Assembly: GCA_017936185.1 (NCBI GenBank) | Contig: JAGBGA010000065.1 | Span: 1-5,071, forward strand | Direction: 5' to 3' | Source of the DNA: Alphaproteobacteria bacterium | GTDB taxonomy: Bacteria; Pseudomonadota; Alphaproteobacteria; Rs-D84 | DNA length: 5,071 bases | Shown here: in pieces, positions 4,912 through 5,071 of the stretch | Layout of the letters: every line of letters starts with the position of its first letter | Position numbering within the stretch: the first letter of the stretch is position 1 | Translations under genes and position numbers: made by a program | The notes under the pieces: model-generated | Told to the model about the DNA's origin: nothing | The model's database searches: none | The model's input: only the letters and a program-made list of their open reading frames with translations

Positions 4912-4942
4912 AAAAACGACCGCCAACAAGATTAAGCGGTCG
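4912..4942 (-). terminator. Terminator-like hairpin directly before the nuclease start codon
   Basis: Minus strand: CGACCGC (4942-4936), 12-nt loop, GCGGTCG (4923-4917), then five T (4916-4912), one C and the ATG at 4910. A perfect 7-bp GC-rich stem and T-run fit an intrinsic terminator, though the T-run is short and the loop large. It could instead hide the ribosome-binding region of the nuclease gene. Confidence 0.55.
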
Positions 4943-5023
4943 GGCAGTTAGTAAATCATAAAGTGTAATGACTCCGTTGGTCTTTCGGAAATCCGTATTG
5001 TATACACCAACGGCTGCCCGACC
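4938..5023 (-). ncRNA. Candidate structured leader RNA (riboswitch-like), class unknown
   Basis: On the minus strand GGTCGGGCAG (5023-5014) pairs perfectly with CTGCCCGACC (4947-4938). The next eight bases, CCGTTGGT (5013-5006), pair with ACCAACGG (4981-4974). The 5' side is thus 18 nt with no break, while the 3' side carries a 26-nt insert (4973-4948) that can form a weak 6-bp hairpin. Inside the inner stem GTAT/ATAC and CGGA/TCCG can form two small hairpins. The outer stem's 3' strand shares CGACC (4942-4938) with the terminator-like hairpin, so the two folds exclude each other. No known riboswitch motif is recognised. An alternative is a DNA operator over a promoter. Confidence 0.4.
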
Positions 5024-5025
5024 AA
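4997..5025 (-). promoter_or_regulatory. Possible promoter of the nuclease gene inside the inverted repeats
   Basis: TTGGTC (5025-5020), a 17-nt spacer and TACAAT (5002-4997) on the minus strand. The -10 is good and the -35 poor. If real, transcription would start near 4990 and the leader RNA proposed for 4938-5023 could not form in full; the repeats would then act at the DNA level. Confidence 0.3.
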
Positions 5026-5071
5026 GGGTCGCGTTACGAATGTCGCACAATAACATCCTGCAAGCGTATCA

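Noticed and set aside
4938..5023. Integron attC site or 6S/SRP/tmRNA/RNase P RNA.
   Set aside because: The arm lengths invite the comparison, but the attC core triplets and the conserved cores of these RNAs are not present.
4907..5056. Minus-strand open frame of about 49 codons whose TGA overlaps the nuclease ATG (ATGA).
   Set aside because: The start has no properly spaced ribosome-binding site and the product matches nothing I know. Most of it is accounted for by long perfect inverted repeats, which are hard to explain in coding sequence. Translational coupling cannot be fully excluded.
5034..5071. Possible 3' end of an upstream minus-strand gene (IRLQDVIVRHS then TAA).
   Set aside because: Only 11 codons are visible; two other minus-strand frames are also open here, so the evidence does not choose between them.
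4968..5071. Plus-strand ATG frame running off the right edge.
   Set aside because: No ribosome-binding site or promoter, no recognisable protein, and it runs through the inverted repeats.
1..5071. CRISPR array, tRNA or insertion sequence.
   Set aside because: No regularly spaced repeats, cloverleaf with a fitting T-arm, transposase, or terminal repeats with target duplications were seen.

Overview
The window reads as an accessory stretch of a Gram-negative, fairly AT-rich bacterial genome. An alphaproteobacterium is likely. Two genes point that way: a lipoprotein with a clear lipobox, and a small helix-turn-helix protein that matches the N-terminal half of the alphaproteobacterial S24-type (LexA/CI-like) repressors. 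Species cannot be determined from the sequence. Eight protein genes are supported, seven on the minus strand and one (the lipoprotein) on the plus strand.

Layout from left to right. At 46-73 a 12-bp hairpin lies just past the stop of a phage-type GH24 lysozyme (76-609, minus). The lysozyme leader holds a promoter followed by two tandem intrinsic terminators. Upstream of it is a stand-alone CI/S24-like DNA-binding protein (740-973, minus) with its own promoter. Repressor plus lysozyme looks like a phage remnant or domesticated lysis module. A divergent small lipoprotein (1151-1462, plus) appears to be made from a leaderless mRNA. It converges, through a shared terminator, on an alpha/beta-hydrolase homologue (1488-2216, minus) that has lost its nucleophile and other catalytic elements. 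Next are a HI0933/YhiN-type flavoprotein (2306-3463, minus), a hicAB toxin-antitoxin pair (3574-4218, minus) with a strong promoter, and a secreted phospholipase-D-superfamily nuclease (4395-4910, minus) with its own terminator.

The right end (4911-5023) is not convincingly coding. On the minus strand it can fold into a 10-bp stem stacked on an 8-bp stem. The 3' strand of the outer stem shares five bases with the 5' arm of a terminator-like hairpin that ends directly before the nuclease start codon. This is the layout of a riboswitch or attenuator controlling the nuclease, but it matches no class I recognise.

Most genes carry their own recognisable promoter, so apart from hicAB there is little sign of one operon. 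The two most distinctive patterns are terminators placed in the leaders of the lysozyme and nuclease genes. Both suggest control by conditional termination, which is inference from sequence alone.
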